Source: RDYJ01 sp034931405
GTDB taxonomy: Bacteria; Cyanobacteriota; Cyanobacteriia; Cyanobacteriales; Nostocaceae
NCBI RefSeq assembly: GCF_034931405.1
Contig: NZ_JAYGHA010000006.1
Location: forward strand, 1-64,000
Reading direction: 5' to 3'
Length of the DNA: 64,000 nucleotides
Shown: positions 35,666 to 44,172 of the stretch, piece by piece
How positions within the stretch are numbered: the first letter of the stretch is position 1
Layout of the letters: each line of letters begins with the position of its first letter
Translations under genes and position numbers: made by a program
The notes under the pieces: generated by a model
What the model was told of the DNA's origin: nothing
What the model saw: only the letters and a program-made list of their open reading frames with translations
The model's database searches: none

Positions 35666-36726
35666 GTGTTGTAATAGTCACGGGTTCGGCTGGACTTATT
35701 GGTTCAGAATCAGTACGTTTTTTTTGTCAACAGGGCTTTAATGTTGTCGGCATAGACAATAATATGCGAGAGCAATTTTTTGGGAAAGAAGCCTCTACGG
35801 AATGGAATCATGAGCGACTATTAGAAGATTATCAAGACCAATACATACATTATTCCATTGATATTCGAGATCATGAAGCAATAGCTGAAGTATTTAATAC
35901 CTATGGTAAGGATATTCAACTAATCATTCACACTGCGGCTCAACCATCTCATGACTGGGCTGCTCGTGATCCTTACACTGATTTTACCGTTAATGCTAAT
36001 GGTACTTTGGTGTTACTAGAAAATACTCGTCAAGTTTGCCCAGATGCCGTATTTATTTTTTGCTCAACTAACAAGGTTTATGGAGATACACCCAATTATT
36101 TACCACTTATTGAGCAAGAACTAAGATGGGAAATTGAGGAAACACACCCTTATGTTCAAGGTATTGATGAAACCATGAGCATCGATCAATCCAAACACTC
36201 TTTATTTGGAGCATCGAAGGTATCATCTGATATTTTAGTTCAAGAATATGGTCGTTATTTTAATATGAAAACTGCCTGTTTTCGAGGAGGTTGTTTAACT
36301 GGTGCTAGTCATTCTGGCGCAGAACTGCATGGTTTTTTATCTTACTTAATGAAATGCACAATGACTGGAAAACCTTATCAAATTTACGGTTATAAAGGTA
36401 AGCAAGTGAGAGATAATATTCACAGCTATGATTTAGTCAATGCTTTTTATCATTTCTACAAATCACCTCGCATAGCCGAAGTTTATAATATTGGAGGAAG
36501 TAGATTTAGTAACTGTTCCATGTTAGAAGCTATTAAAATTTGTGAAGAAATAGCTACAAAAAAACTTGATTGGAGTTATGTTGAAACAAATCGTTCAGGT
36601 GATCATATTTGGTGGATTAGTAATATCCGGAAATTCAAAAATCATTATCCTGACTGGAATTTAAAGTATGATGTCCAGGATATTTTGCAGGAAATATTTA
36701 CCCATAATACTACTCGATGGATATAG
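35662..36726 (+). CDS. NAD-dependent epimerase/dehydratase (extended SDR), CDP-paratose-epimerase-like
   Basis: 354 residues. A Rossmann motif GSAGLIGSESVRFF and an NAD-binding acidic loop GIDNNMREQFFG are followed by AAQPSHDWAARDPYTDF and CSTNKVYGDTPNYLP, a pattern typical of CDP-paratose/tyvelose-2-epimerase-like proteins. The catalytic Y-x3-K is replaced by F-G-A-S-K (Phe182, Lys186); related proteins seem to share this, so it may be a family feature. It would supply a nucleotide-sugar for the glycan. Start ATG overlaps the preceding glycosyltransferase. Confidence 0.85.
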   Translation: MSVVIVTGSAGLIGSESVRFFCQQGFNVVGIDNNMREQFFGKEASTEWNHERLLEDYQDQYIHYSIDIRDHEAIAEVFNTYGKDIQLIIHTAAQPSHDWAARDPYTDFTVNANGTLVLLENTRQVCPDAVFIFCSTNKVYGDTPNYLPLIEQELRWEIEETHPYVQGIDETMSIDQSKHSLFGASKVSSDILVQEYGRYFNMKTACFRGGCLTGASHSGAELHGFLSYLMKCTMTGKPYQIYGYKGKQVRDNIHSYDLVNAFYHFYKSPRIAEVYNIGGSRFSNCSMLEAIKICEEIATKKLDWSYVETNRSGDHIWWISNIRKFKNHYPDWNLKYDVQDILQEIFTHNTTRWI

Positions 36727-36810
36727 AACATCAATATATTTGAATATTGGAGAATTTGGCTCAAGTATATGTAGGGTTTTTAAGTCAATAAAACAAGAAA
36801 TAACACAATT

Positions 36811-37731
36811 ATGAAGTTTAAAAAATACCTAGAATTCAAACAATATATCTGGAGCAATTATCAACCTTATGCTCAAGAATTATCCCCTATAGAAGAAGGT
36901 TATAAAACTGGTACAAATTGGGCTAAAAGAAATGCACCAAGATTTTTCCGAGCATTACAAGTAATTGATTCACTTATTACTGAGGCAAACTTTACTCTTA
37001 TAGATGTAGGAGCATATCCTGGTAGTTTTTCCCGGCTTGCTAAAGCTAGTTTTGGTGAATCTATTACCGAAATTCATGCTTGTGGTATGACACCGGATGA
37101 GGACTTTAAAAAGCTTCTAGCAACAGAAGAAATAAATTTTTTTCCTTGTAATCTCGATCCAGATATTCAATCGCCTTTTAATATTCCAGTGGGGTTACCT
37201 CTGGCAGATAATTCTGTAGATTGCATAGTTTTAATGGAAGTAGTAGAACATTTATATTCATTGAAAACAATAATGTTAGAATGCTATCGGGTTTTAAAGC
37301 CTAATGGCATTTGCTATATAACAACCAATAATATTTCAGATCGTGTAGGACTTTTACGGCTTCTTTGCAAGAATAGCACAAATCTTGACGAAGACTTAGA
37401 ACAAACGAGTATTTGGTCTGATTATAAAAATACATGGCGAGGTCATGTTCGCTTTTTTTCACTAAATCAATTATGTGAAGTTGGTATGAAATCTGGCTTT
37501 AAAATAGAAAGAGCAAGTTATTTTCAACATTATGAAGATCCTGATGTATATATTCATAAGGAGGAAGCAAATATTTTCTCCCGGATTTTGCGAAATAAGC
37601 TTAAAGGAGATGGATCTAGACCTCCACTATGGTTAAAAATGTATGCACAATCTATATGGCATCTAGGAATCAAGTCGCTTTCTATTTCTTACAGTAGTCA
37701 TATTGAAATTGTTTACCGTAAGCCATCTTAA
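36811..37731 (+). CDS. Class I SAM-dependent methyltransferase
   Basis: 306 residues. SAM motif LIDVGAYPGSFSRLAK, then the second half of the Methyltransf_11 pattern: LPLADNSVDCIVLMEVVEHL and ECYRVLKPNGICYITTNN. The N-terminal 65 residues form an extra helical cap. Probably methylates a sugar or carrier-linked intermediate. Start ATG 36811, 84 bases after the epimerase. Confidence 0.85.
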   Translation: MKFKKYLEFKQYIWSNYQPYAQELSPIEEGYKTGTNWAKRNAPRFFRALQVIDSLITEANFTLIDVGAYPGSFSRLAKASFGESITEIHACGMTPDEDFKKLLATEEINFFPCNLDPDIQSPFNIPVGLPLADNSVDCIVLMEVVEHLYSLKTIMLECYRVLKPNGICYITTNNISDRVGLLRLLCKNSTNLDEDLEQTSIWSDYKNTWRGHVRFFSLNQLCEVGMKSGFKIERASYFQHYEDPDVYIHKEEANIFSRILRNKLKGDGSRPPLWLKMYAQSIWHLGIKSLSISYSSHIEIVYRKPS

Positions 37732-37788
37732 ATAAGAACACTTTTTTTAATATAATTAACTTCTTTGAAAAGGTAGGATGAATACTAA

Positions 37789-39549
37789 ATGCTCATTAAT
37801 ACTAACAAAAAACAGGATATTCTGGCAATAATTTCATGTAGTCTAATTGCGGTAGTTTTATCAATATTACCCCATCTGGCAGTCTTCTTTCAGCATGGCA
37901 CTTTTGAATACTTAGCAGATGGAGATGATGTAGTCTATCTTGCCATAGCAAAAGCTCCATATTATGGAGAATGGTTGCTAAGAGACCCTTTTACTAGACC
38001 CACTGATGCTATTCCCACGCTTTATGCTTGGCTTCAATTTGTACCAATTACTAAATTAGCAAGTTTGTTAGGCATTCCTTTAATTCTTGCTCCTGTAATC
38101 TGGCGTATTCTAGGTGGTGCATTTTTAGGATTATCACTTTATATCTTGTTTAGATTGCTATTTGAGAATACTAAGCGTTCAACTTTTTGGGCTTGTGTCT
38201 GTACGATAATTTGTCTTTGTGATGGAGGATTTATAGGTCGTTCTTTAATAGAAAACTTTATTAATTTGAAAGCAGTTATTAGTAATGGTGTATTGCCTAG
38301 ACCCATTGGCAACGCCGTACTACCACAGTATCGCATTGTCACACCTTTACTGAATTTACCATTGTTATTATTACTGCCTTGCTTTTTTCTTCCTGTAGTT
38401 CGTCGAAATTGGCAAACAGCATTACTCGGTGGTATTTTTCTCGGTGGCTGCGTACACTTATACTTTTTCTATTGGACTACCGCATTTCTGGCGCTGGGAA
38501 TTTATGGGCTTGTCTATCTCTTTTTAGGATGGAGAGGAATTATATCAAAAAACAGGACTGTAGAGGAGTTATGGTTTGTAGGATTAATTTTATTAGGTGG
38601 TTTAATCATTGGACTTCCTCAAATAATTTCCAATTCAGCTATTTTTTCTGCACCTGAATTTAAAGTAATTCTAGAACGTATGAGTAGGGGTAGAAAGTTA
38701 CTATTAAATGATCCTTTTCGCATGATATATCTGATCAACTTATGGACGTGGCTGCAATTAATAGTAGGTGCGATCGCTATTATTTACTTTCGTTACTTTA
38801 ATCTCGTAATTATCTGGATTATGACCTGCTCAGGTTATATTTTGATGAATAGTGCGATCCTGACAGGTCTAGAATTTGAAAACTATCACTGGAACTATAT
38901 CACTAGACCATTTGGAGAAATACTACTTTTAGGATCTTTCGTACTTATATTTCAAAATAAAAAAATTTTTAACAGAGTTATAAAAATTTTAGTAGTCACT
39001 ATACTTTTAACTGGTATATTTGGGAGGAATTATGAAGCTCTTCACGCTACAGAGCCTGTTCAATATAGTAAAATCCTAGAAGAACTAAGGCCATTACGTC
39101 CCTCTCTTGCCCAAATAGATAAAAACTCAATTCTTGCTGGTTCATTTGAAGCAAATGTGGCTTCATTGTTTACTCAAGGAGGTCAACTGTTTCAATTTAA
39201 TCAAACCTCCCATAGTTCTGTAGTTTCTGACAGTAATGTATTGGAACGTCATGCTTTGAATGCTTGGCTATTGGGTTATACACTAAGTGAATACAAAAAT
39301 CTAGATATTGATAAAAATTTTATAGTTGGAAATGGTGACTTAAAACCTATAAAATGGCAACCAGAATCAATAAAAAAAATCCGTCTGCATATCTTTGAAT
39401 CTATTCTTTCAGGAGAAAGAGAAACGGAAATTTTAAGAAAATACTCACCTGAGTATCTACTACTAAGTTCTGATAAAAAAGCAATCAGAGGAGGAAAATG
39501 GAAAGTAATTGCTAATTCAGAAAAATGGTTACTATGGACAAAAATATGA
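37789..39549 (+). CDS. Multipass membrane protein, possible GT-C glycosyltransferase
   Basis: 586 residues with about ten to twelve transmembrane helices and a soluble C-terminal domain of about 150 residues. The first external loop contains EYLADGDDVVYLAIAKAPYY and LLRDPFTRPTD; an acidic pair in the first loop is characteristic of GT-C enzymes that use lipid-linked sugars. This makes a GT-C transferase plausible, but I do not recognise a named family. Its end overlaps the following GT2 gene by 4 bases (ATGA), and the GT2 could supply its lipid-linked donor. Confidence 0.6.
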   Translation: MLINTNKKQDILAIISCSLIAVVLSILPHLAVFFQHGTFEYLADGDDVVYLAIAKAPYYGEWLLRDPFTRPTDAIPTLYAWLQFVPITKLASLLGIPLILAPVIWRILGGAFLGLSLYILFRLLFENTKRSTFWACVCTIICLCDGGFIGRSLIENFINLKAVISNGVLPRPIGNAVLPQYRIVTPLLNLPLLLLLPCFFLPVVRRNWQTALLGGIFLGGCVHLYFFYWTTAFLALGIYGLVYLFLGWRGIISKNRTVEELWFVGLILLGGLIIGLPQIISNSAIFSAPEFKVILERMSRGRKLLLNDPFRMIYLINLWTWLQLIVGAIAIIYFRYFNLVIIWIMTCSGYILMNSAILTGLEFENYHWNYITRPFGEILLLGSFVLIFQNKKIFNRVIKILVVTILLTGIFGRNYEALHATEPVQYSKILEELRPLRPSLAQIDKNSILAGSFEANVASLFTQGGQLFQFNQTSHSSVVSDSNVLERHALNAWLLGYTLSEYKNLDIDKNFIVGNGDLKPIKWQPESIKKIRLHIFESILSGERETEILRKYSPEYLLLSSDKKAIRGGKWKVIANSEKWLLWTKI

Positions 39550-40532
39550 CACATTATCTTGATTCTATTGTGATTTTAATTCCAATTTATGACGACTGGG
39601 AGAGTCTTTCCATACTTTTGATAAATCTGGATAAGCAATTATCAAGCTTGGATATCAAAGTATCTGTAGTTATCGTAGATGATGCTTCTACTGTTACATC
39701 TGTTAATTTTCACTTTGCATCTGAATGGAAATGTATAAATACTTTGCTAGTAGTTGAATTGAGACGTAATTTAGGAAGTCAAAGAGCGATCGCTGTTGGT
39801 TTGGCATATATACAGGCAAATATAACTTGTGATGCTGTAGTTGTTATGGATGGAGATGGAGAAGATAAACCAGAGGATGTACCTAGACTAATTGATAAAT
39901 GTTGTGAAGAATATCTCAAAAAAGTGGTATTTGCTTACCGAAGAAAGCGTTCTGAAAGTCAGCAATTTAAAATCTTTTACTTACTTTATAAAAAAGCTTT
40001 TCAAATACTGACAGGTAGACATATTCGCTTTGGAAACTTTAGTATTATCCCTCGATACAGTTTGGATCGTTTGGTAGCAGTAGCAGAAATATGGAATCAT
40101 TATGCTTCAGGACTAATTAGGTCACGGTTACAGTATTCAGAAATTCTGACTGATCGAGGTTATCGTATTGCTGGTAAGTCAAACATGAACTTTACTGGCC
40201 TTGTCACTCATGGGTTAAGTTCCCTTTCTGTTTATAATGATGTCATCGGTACAAGATTACTAGTTTTCTCTTTGATCCTAATTTTCATCGGATTATTATT
40301 AATAGGAGTTGTGATTAGTATCAAAATACTGACAAATCTGGCTATTCCTGGCTGGGCAACATTTACTATTGGATTACTTTGTTTATTTATTTTACAAACT
40401 ACTACTATTTCTTTACTGTTAATGTTTACTGTGTTAGGCTCTAGAAGTTTGTATACAGTATTGCCTTGCAGAGATTACCAACACTACGTTATCCAATCTT
40501 ATAATATTTATCCAGAGATTTCTCATGACTAG
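39546..40532 (+). CDS. Glycosyltransferase, GT2 family, with C-terminal membrane helices (DPM1/GtrB-like)
   Basis: 328 residues from ATG 39546, which overlaps the preceding stop; earlier in-frame ATGs at 39525 and 39534 exist. The GT-A domain has VILIPIYDDWESL, VVIVDDASTV and VVVMDGDGEDKPEDVPRL with the D-x-D metal site. Two hydrophobic C-terminal segments (LLVFSLILIFIGLLLIGVV and FTIGLLCLFILQTTTISLLL) anchor it, as in polyprenyl-phosphate hexose synthases that make lipid-linked sugar donors. It overlaps the next gene by 8 bases. Confidence 0.87.
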   Translation: MTHYLDSIVILIPIYDDWESLSILLINLDKQLSSLDIKVSVVIVDDASTVTSVNFHFASEWKCINTLLVVELRRNLGSQRAIAVGLAYIQANITCDAVVVMDGDGEDKPEDVPRLIDKCCEEYLKKVVFAYRRKRSESQQFKIFYLLYKKAFQILTGRHIRFGNFSIIPRYSLDRLVAVAEIWNHYASGLIRSRLQYSEILTDRGYRIAGKSNMNFTGLVTHGLSSLSVYNDVIGTRLLVFSLILIFIGLLLIGVVISIKILTNLAIPGWATFTIGLLCLFILQTTTISLLLMFTVLGSRSLYTVLPCRDYQHYVIQSYNIYPEISHD

Positions 40533-41226
40533 TCAATATATCGGAACTGAATTAGAGGTATTTGCTCATGCTACTAATTGGAAAAACTATTATGCTGTAA
40601 TTATTGATCCCTATTTAAAAGGTAAAGTTCTGGAAGTAGGTGCTGGAATAGGAATGACAACTAAAGTTTTATGTCAAGGAAACTATGACAAATGGATTTG
40701 CTTAGAACCTGATTCATTACTGTTGGCAACAATAGAAGAATTAATTTGTACTGGGGAACTTCCTAGTTGTTGCGAAGCTAGAATAGGTACTATTTCCGAG
40801 TTAAATGAAAACTCGCTCAATACAATTATTTATATTGATGTACTAGAACATATTAAACATGATCAAGATGAATTACAAAACTCATTCAATAGCCTTGCTA
40901 TTGGAGGAAATTTAATTATTCTTTCACCTGCACATCAGTGGCTTTATTCCCCATTCGATAAAAAAATTGGACATTACAGAAGATACACAAAAAAAAGTTT
41001 AGCTTCTATTATACCCCCAGGTTTTAGATGTGTTAAATTCATTTATATAGACTCTGTAGGAATGTTGGCATCAATAGCCAATAAAATGTTATTAAAAAGT
41101 TCAACTCCTTCAGTCAAGCAAATTTTATTCTGGGACAGAGTTATGGTTCCCATTTCTAAAATTATTGATCAGTTACTATTTTTTTCCGTTGGGAAGTCAG
41201 TAATAGGCATTTGGGAAAAAATTTAA
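40525..41226 (+). CDS. Class I SAM-dependent methyltransferase
   Basis: 233 residues. SAM motif VLEVGAGIGMTTKVL followed by CLEPDSLLLATIEE, then IIYIDVLEHIKHDQDEL and LAIGGNLIILSPAHQWLYSP, a pattern often seen in methyltransferases beside GT2 proteins. Start ATG 40525 lies within the end of the GT2 gene, so the two are coupled. Target unknown. Confidence 0.88.
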   Translation: MTSQYIGTELEVFAHATNWKNYYAVIIDPYLKGKVLEVGAGIGMTTKVLCQGNYDKWICLEPDSLLLATIEELICTGELPSCCEARIGTISELNENSLNTIIYIDVLEHIKHDQDELQNSFNSLAIGGNLIILSPAHQWLYSPFDKKIGHYRRYTKKSLASIIPPGFRCVKFIYIDSVGMLASIANKMLLKSSTPSVKQILFWDRVMVPISKIIDQLLFFSVGKSVIGIWEKI

Positions 41227-41301
41227 TTATTATGATAACGTATGTCCTGGTACTCTGAATTTAATTACAGAAAAATTAAAACCAACTCATGACTTAAAAA
41301 C

Positions 41302-41451
41302 TATAGCAATCCTACTTGTGTTTTGTTCACGTAGTGTGCCGGAGGCATCACGGGATTTTTTGAACAAACCGCAGAGAGCGCAGAGGCAGAGAAAAAGAGG
41401 TGTGATACCTACGGTACGCTTTGCGAACATATCTTATTTAGGATTGCTATA
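41302..41451. mobile_element. MITE-like element, 13-bp terminal inverted repeats
   Basis: The left end TATAGCAATCCTA (41302-41314) and the right end TAGGATTGCTATA (41439-41451) are exact inverted repeats bounding 150 bases with no plausible gene. Taking TAGCAATCCTA as the end leaves a TA dinucleotide on each side, as expected for insertion by an IS630/Tc1-type transposase. The interior shares CGCAGAG words with 20417-20489. Confidence 0.75.
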
Positions 41452-41517
41452 TTCCTGTCAACGTGTCTGGTTGTGGGCTTTTATTTGCTGTCCGTCTTTA
41501 ATAAATTTTTAAAATTA

Positions 41518-42642
41518 ATGAAAATTGCTTTTAACACCCGACTTTTAAACTCACCAACTCTGAGAGGATGGAATCGCTATACTATTAATCTTTTGATAGA
41601 ATTGTCCTCATTAGATATAGAGCTTTTTTTATATTCTGATAGCCCATTACATGAAAGCCATCTAGCCAAATTACCAAAAGACAGTTATCAAATCCGTATT
41701 TCTCCGCCGATGCGCTATATTTTATGGGAACAATATTGGTTGCCAAAACAGTGTAAAGAAGATCAAATAGATATCCTACATTGTCCCATGAATTTTGGTC
41801 TCCCTTGGTTTAGTCCTTGTCCTCGTGTGCTGACGTTACATGATGCCATAGACCAAATTTATTACTCTCAAGATAGACCTTGGTTCCAAAAGTTTAGTCT
41901 TACTAATATACAGAATAACTTTTATCACTGGGTTGCTAGAAATAAAGCAGATCATATTATTACTGTTAGTCAATATTCAAAACAAGATATTGTCAAATAT
42001 TTGCATATTCCCGAAAATAAAATTACAGTTATTTATGAAGCTGCTGAGACAAGTTTTCACCATGAAGTAAATCAAACAAAACGATTGGAGGTTAGATGTA
42101 AATATCAACTGCAACTTCCTTATATTTTCTATATTGGAGGTTGGGAAAAACGTAAAAATATTCCATTTTTGGTTAAAGCTTTTGCAGAAGCTAACTTAGA
42201 TGATGTAGAGTTAGTATTAGCTGGTGGTCAAGATGAACAACGTGATATACTTATGAAGTTGGGAGAATCATTAGAAATTGCCAATCGTTTGCGATTATTA
42301 GGTTGGGTAGATGATGCAGATTTACCTGCACTTTATGCTGAGGCTGTTTGTTTTGTTTATCCCAGTGAATATGAGGGTTTCGGTTTACAATTATGTGAAG
42401 CAATGGCGGTAGGTTGTCCAGTTTTGGCAGCTAGAAGCACCTGTTTACCAGAGGTTTTAGGTGATGGGGGTAAAACTTTTTCGCTGGCTGAAACTACAGA
42501 ATTAGCTAAGTTATTACGGCGTTTAAAAAGGGATAAATCTTATTATGATGATTTAGTAAATAAAGCAAAAAAACGAGATTATGAGTTAAATTGGCAACTG
42601 ACGGCTCGGCAAACTGAAGATGTTTATAAAAAAATACTGTAA
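41518..42642 (+). CDS. Glycosyltransferase, GT4 family
   Basis: 374 residues from ATG 41518. The longer reading from 41473 begins just after the MITE and is unlikely. MKIAFNTRLLNSPTLRGWNR, VLTLHDAIDQIYY and ITVSQYSKQDIVKYL are typical, and the donor domain has FYIGGWEKRKNIPFLV and EGFGLQLCEAMAVGCPV with STCLPEVLGDGG. The E-x7-E pair is present. It is followed 8 bases later by a methyltransferase gene. Confidence 0.9.
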   Translation: MKIAFNTRLLNSPTLRGWNRYTINLLIELSSLDIELFLYSDSPLHESHLAKLPKDSYQIRISPPMRYILWEQYWLPKQCKEDQIDILHCPMNFGLPWFSPCPRVLTLHDAIDQIYYSQDRPWFQKFSLTNIQNNFYHWVARNKADHIITVSQYSKQDIVKYLHIPENKITVIYEAAETSFHHEVNQTKRLEVRCKYQLQLPYIFYIGGWEKRKNIPFLVKAFAEANLDDVELVLAGGQDEQRDILMKLGESLEIANRLRLLGWVDDADLPALYAEAVCFVYPSEYEGFGLQLCEAMAVGCPVLAARSTCLPEVLGDGGKTFSLAETTELAKLLRRLKRDKSYYDDLVNKAKKRDYELNWQLTARQTEDVYKKIL

Positions 42643-42650
42643 AAATTATT

Positions 42651-43316
42651 ATGCCCCAGAATCTGGTTTATTTGAATTATTGGCAAAGAAAAGAGTTATT
42701 AAAATCAGGAAATCCGAAATTTCCTTTGCTAAGATGGTGGATTTCATCTGAACTTTGTGAGGTTGAAAAAAAGATTTTTACTCAAGTTAAAGATCAAGAT
42801 ACTCTGCTTGATGTAGGTGCAGGTGATCTAAAAATCATGCAGAAACTTCAAAAAGCTGGTTATTCAGGACAATATCATACACAAGATATAGGAGAAGAAT
42901 TTGAATATCATTATGCAAATATAGAGGCAATAAATGAGCAATATTCCGCTATTTTATGTCTAGATGTGATTGAACATTTACAACTTTCAGAAGGATTGAC
43001 TCTAATTCATAAGTTGGTTAATTTACTAAAGCCTGAAGGGGTAATTATTCTTCAGACTCCTAATGGCAGGTGTATCAGAAGTCCATTAATTTCAGATATG
43101 ACCCATTTACATTGTTATAATTTACCTGATTTATGGGCTTATCTAACTTCTATAGGTCTACAAGTAGAAGGATATAGAGTTGTTTTTGAAGCAGAAAATA
43201 AAACCTGGTTACAAATGATTATAGAATTGGGCAAGAGATATATTATTACTCGTTTTTTCGGTCTTGATTATGCTGACAATATAGTTGTAATTGCCCGGAA
43301 AACAAATATTATTTAA
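42651..43316 (+). CDS. Class I SAM-dependent methyltransferase
   Basis: 221 residues. LLDVGAGDLKIMQKL is the SAM-binding motif; ILCLDVIEHLQLSEGL and LLKPEGVIILQTPNGRC follow the Methyltransf_23 pattern. Together with the FkbM gene and two other class I enzymes, it makes four methyltransferases in the locus. Start ATG 42651. Confidence 0.86.
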   Translation: MPQNLVYLNYWQRKELLKSGNPKFPLLRWWISSELCEVEKKIFTQVKDQDTLLDVGAGDLKIMQKLQKAGYSGQYHTQDIGEEFEYHYANIEAINEQYSAILCLDVIEHLQLSEGLTLIHKLVNLLKPEGVIILQTPNGRCIRSPLISDMTHLHCYNLPDLWAYLTSIGLQVEGYRVVFEAENKTWLQMIIELGKRYIITRFFGLDYADNIVVIARKTNII

Positions 43317-43330
43317 TAAATCTTATTTTT

Positions 43331-43990
43331 ATGATATGTCGTTCGATTCGTAGAGGTTTAGATGTTAATTGGCTGGCTCAATTGTATCTAAACCGTTATG
43401 CGGGAAAAGCTGGTATGTTTGTTTGTCGAGGTAGAATCCAACTCAGCTTATCTTCAGAAACTATTATTCAGCCTAATGATGCAGTTTGTTATATTGGCAT
43501 AGCATTGTTAGGAAAATCAACCCCCAGAAATGATACCACTGTGATTAATTGCGGTTCTCAAGCGGTAATTTCCTTAAATGGCGCAACCATAGGAAGGGGT
43601 GTAAAATTGAGTGTTGGTGATTCTGCCTATCTGAGCATAGGAAGTAACTCTTATATTACTGACAGTAGTAGAATAGCTGCTCAAAACTCCATTACTATTG
43701 GTAAAAACTGTGCTATTTCCTTTGGAGTTACAATCATTGATGATGATGGACATGGATTTGGTTTACCTCCCTATTCAGCCCCAATAGTAATTGAAGATAA
43801 TGTCTGGATTGGTTGTAATGTAACTATTTTAAAAGGTGTCACAATTGGAGAAGGTTCAGTTGTTGCTGCTGGAGCAGTTGTAAATAAATCTTGTCCACCT
43901 CATTCTTTAATTGGTGGAGTTCCGGCACAAATAATCAAAGAAGGAGTGAATTGGACTGATAAATCTAAACTTGAACAGTCAATAATATAA
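43331..43990 (+). CDS. Hexapeptide-repeat O-acetyltransferase
   Basis: 219 residues. The C-terminal half is a left-handed beta helix: IGRGVKLSVGDSAYLSIGSN, ITIGKNCAISFGVTIIDDDG, VWIGCNVTILKGVTIGEGSV, then AAGAVVNKSCPPHSLIGGVP. The His in DDDGHGFG is the likely catalytic base of the maltose/galactoside-acetyltransferase type. It transfers acetyl from acetyl-CoA to a sugar. Last enzyme gene before the flippase. Confidence 0.9.
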   Translation: MICRSIRRGLDVNWLAQLYLNRYAGKAGMFVCRGRIQLSLSSETIIQPNDAVCYIGIALLGKSTPRNDTTVINCGSQAVISLNGATIGRGVKLSVGDSAYLSIGSNSYITDSSRIAAQNSITIGKNCAISFGVTIIDDDGHGFGLPPYSAPIVIEDNVWIGCNVTILKGVTIGEGSVVAAGAVVNKSCPPHSLIGGVPAQIIKEGVNWTDKSKLEQSII

Positions 43991-44042
43991 GCATTTCACT
44001 GGTAATTTTCTTTCTATTCCCCTTCCTCATACCTAATGGATT

Positions 44043-44162
44043 TATACTAAACACGGTTGAGACATGGACTTTTACAAAATTACGAAAAACCCAGATTTGT
44101 AGGGGTTTAGCAGTGCTAAACCCCTACCCACAGAATCAAATGATTAAGCCGTGTTGAGTATA
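44043..44162. mobile_element. MITE-like element with TATACT(A/C)AACACGG ends
   Basis: Left end TATACTAAACACGG (44043-44056), right end CCGTGTTGAGTATA (44149-44162): inverted repeats with one mismatch, 120 bases apart. The interior holds a perfect palindrome, GTAGGGGTTTAG-CAGTG-CTAAACCCCTAC (44099-44127), repeated at 54497-54525. No coding capacity. It ends 10 bases before the flippase start codon. Confidence 0.7.
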
Positions 44163-44172
44163 TATAAATAAA

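Noticed and set aside
41318..41512. 64-codon plus-strand ORF
   Set aside because: It lies almost entirely inside the MITE-like element and runs into the 5' part of a glycosyltransferase in another frame; no coding character.
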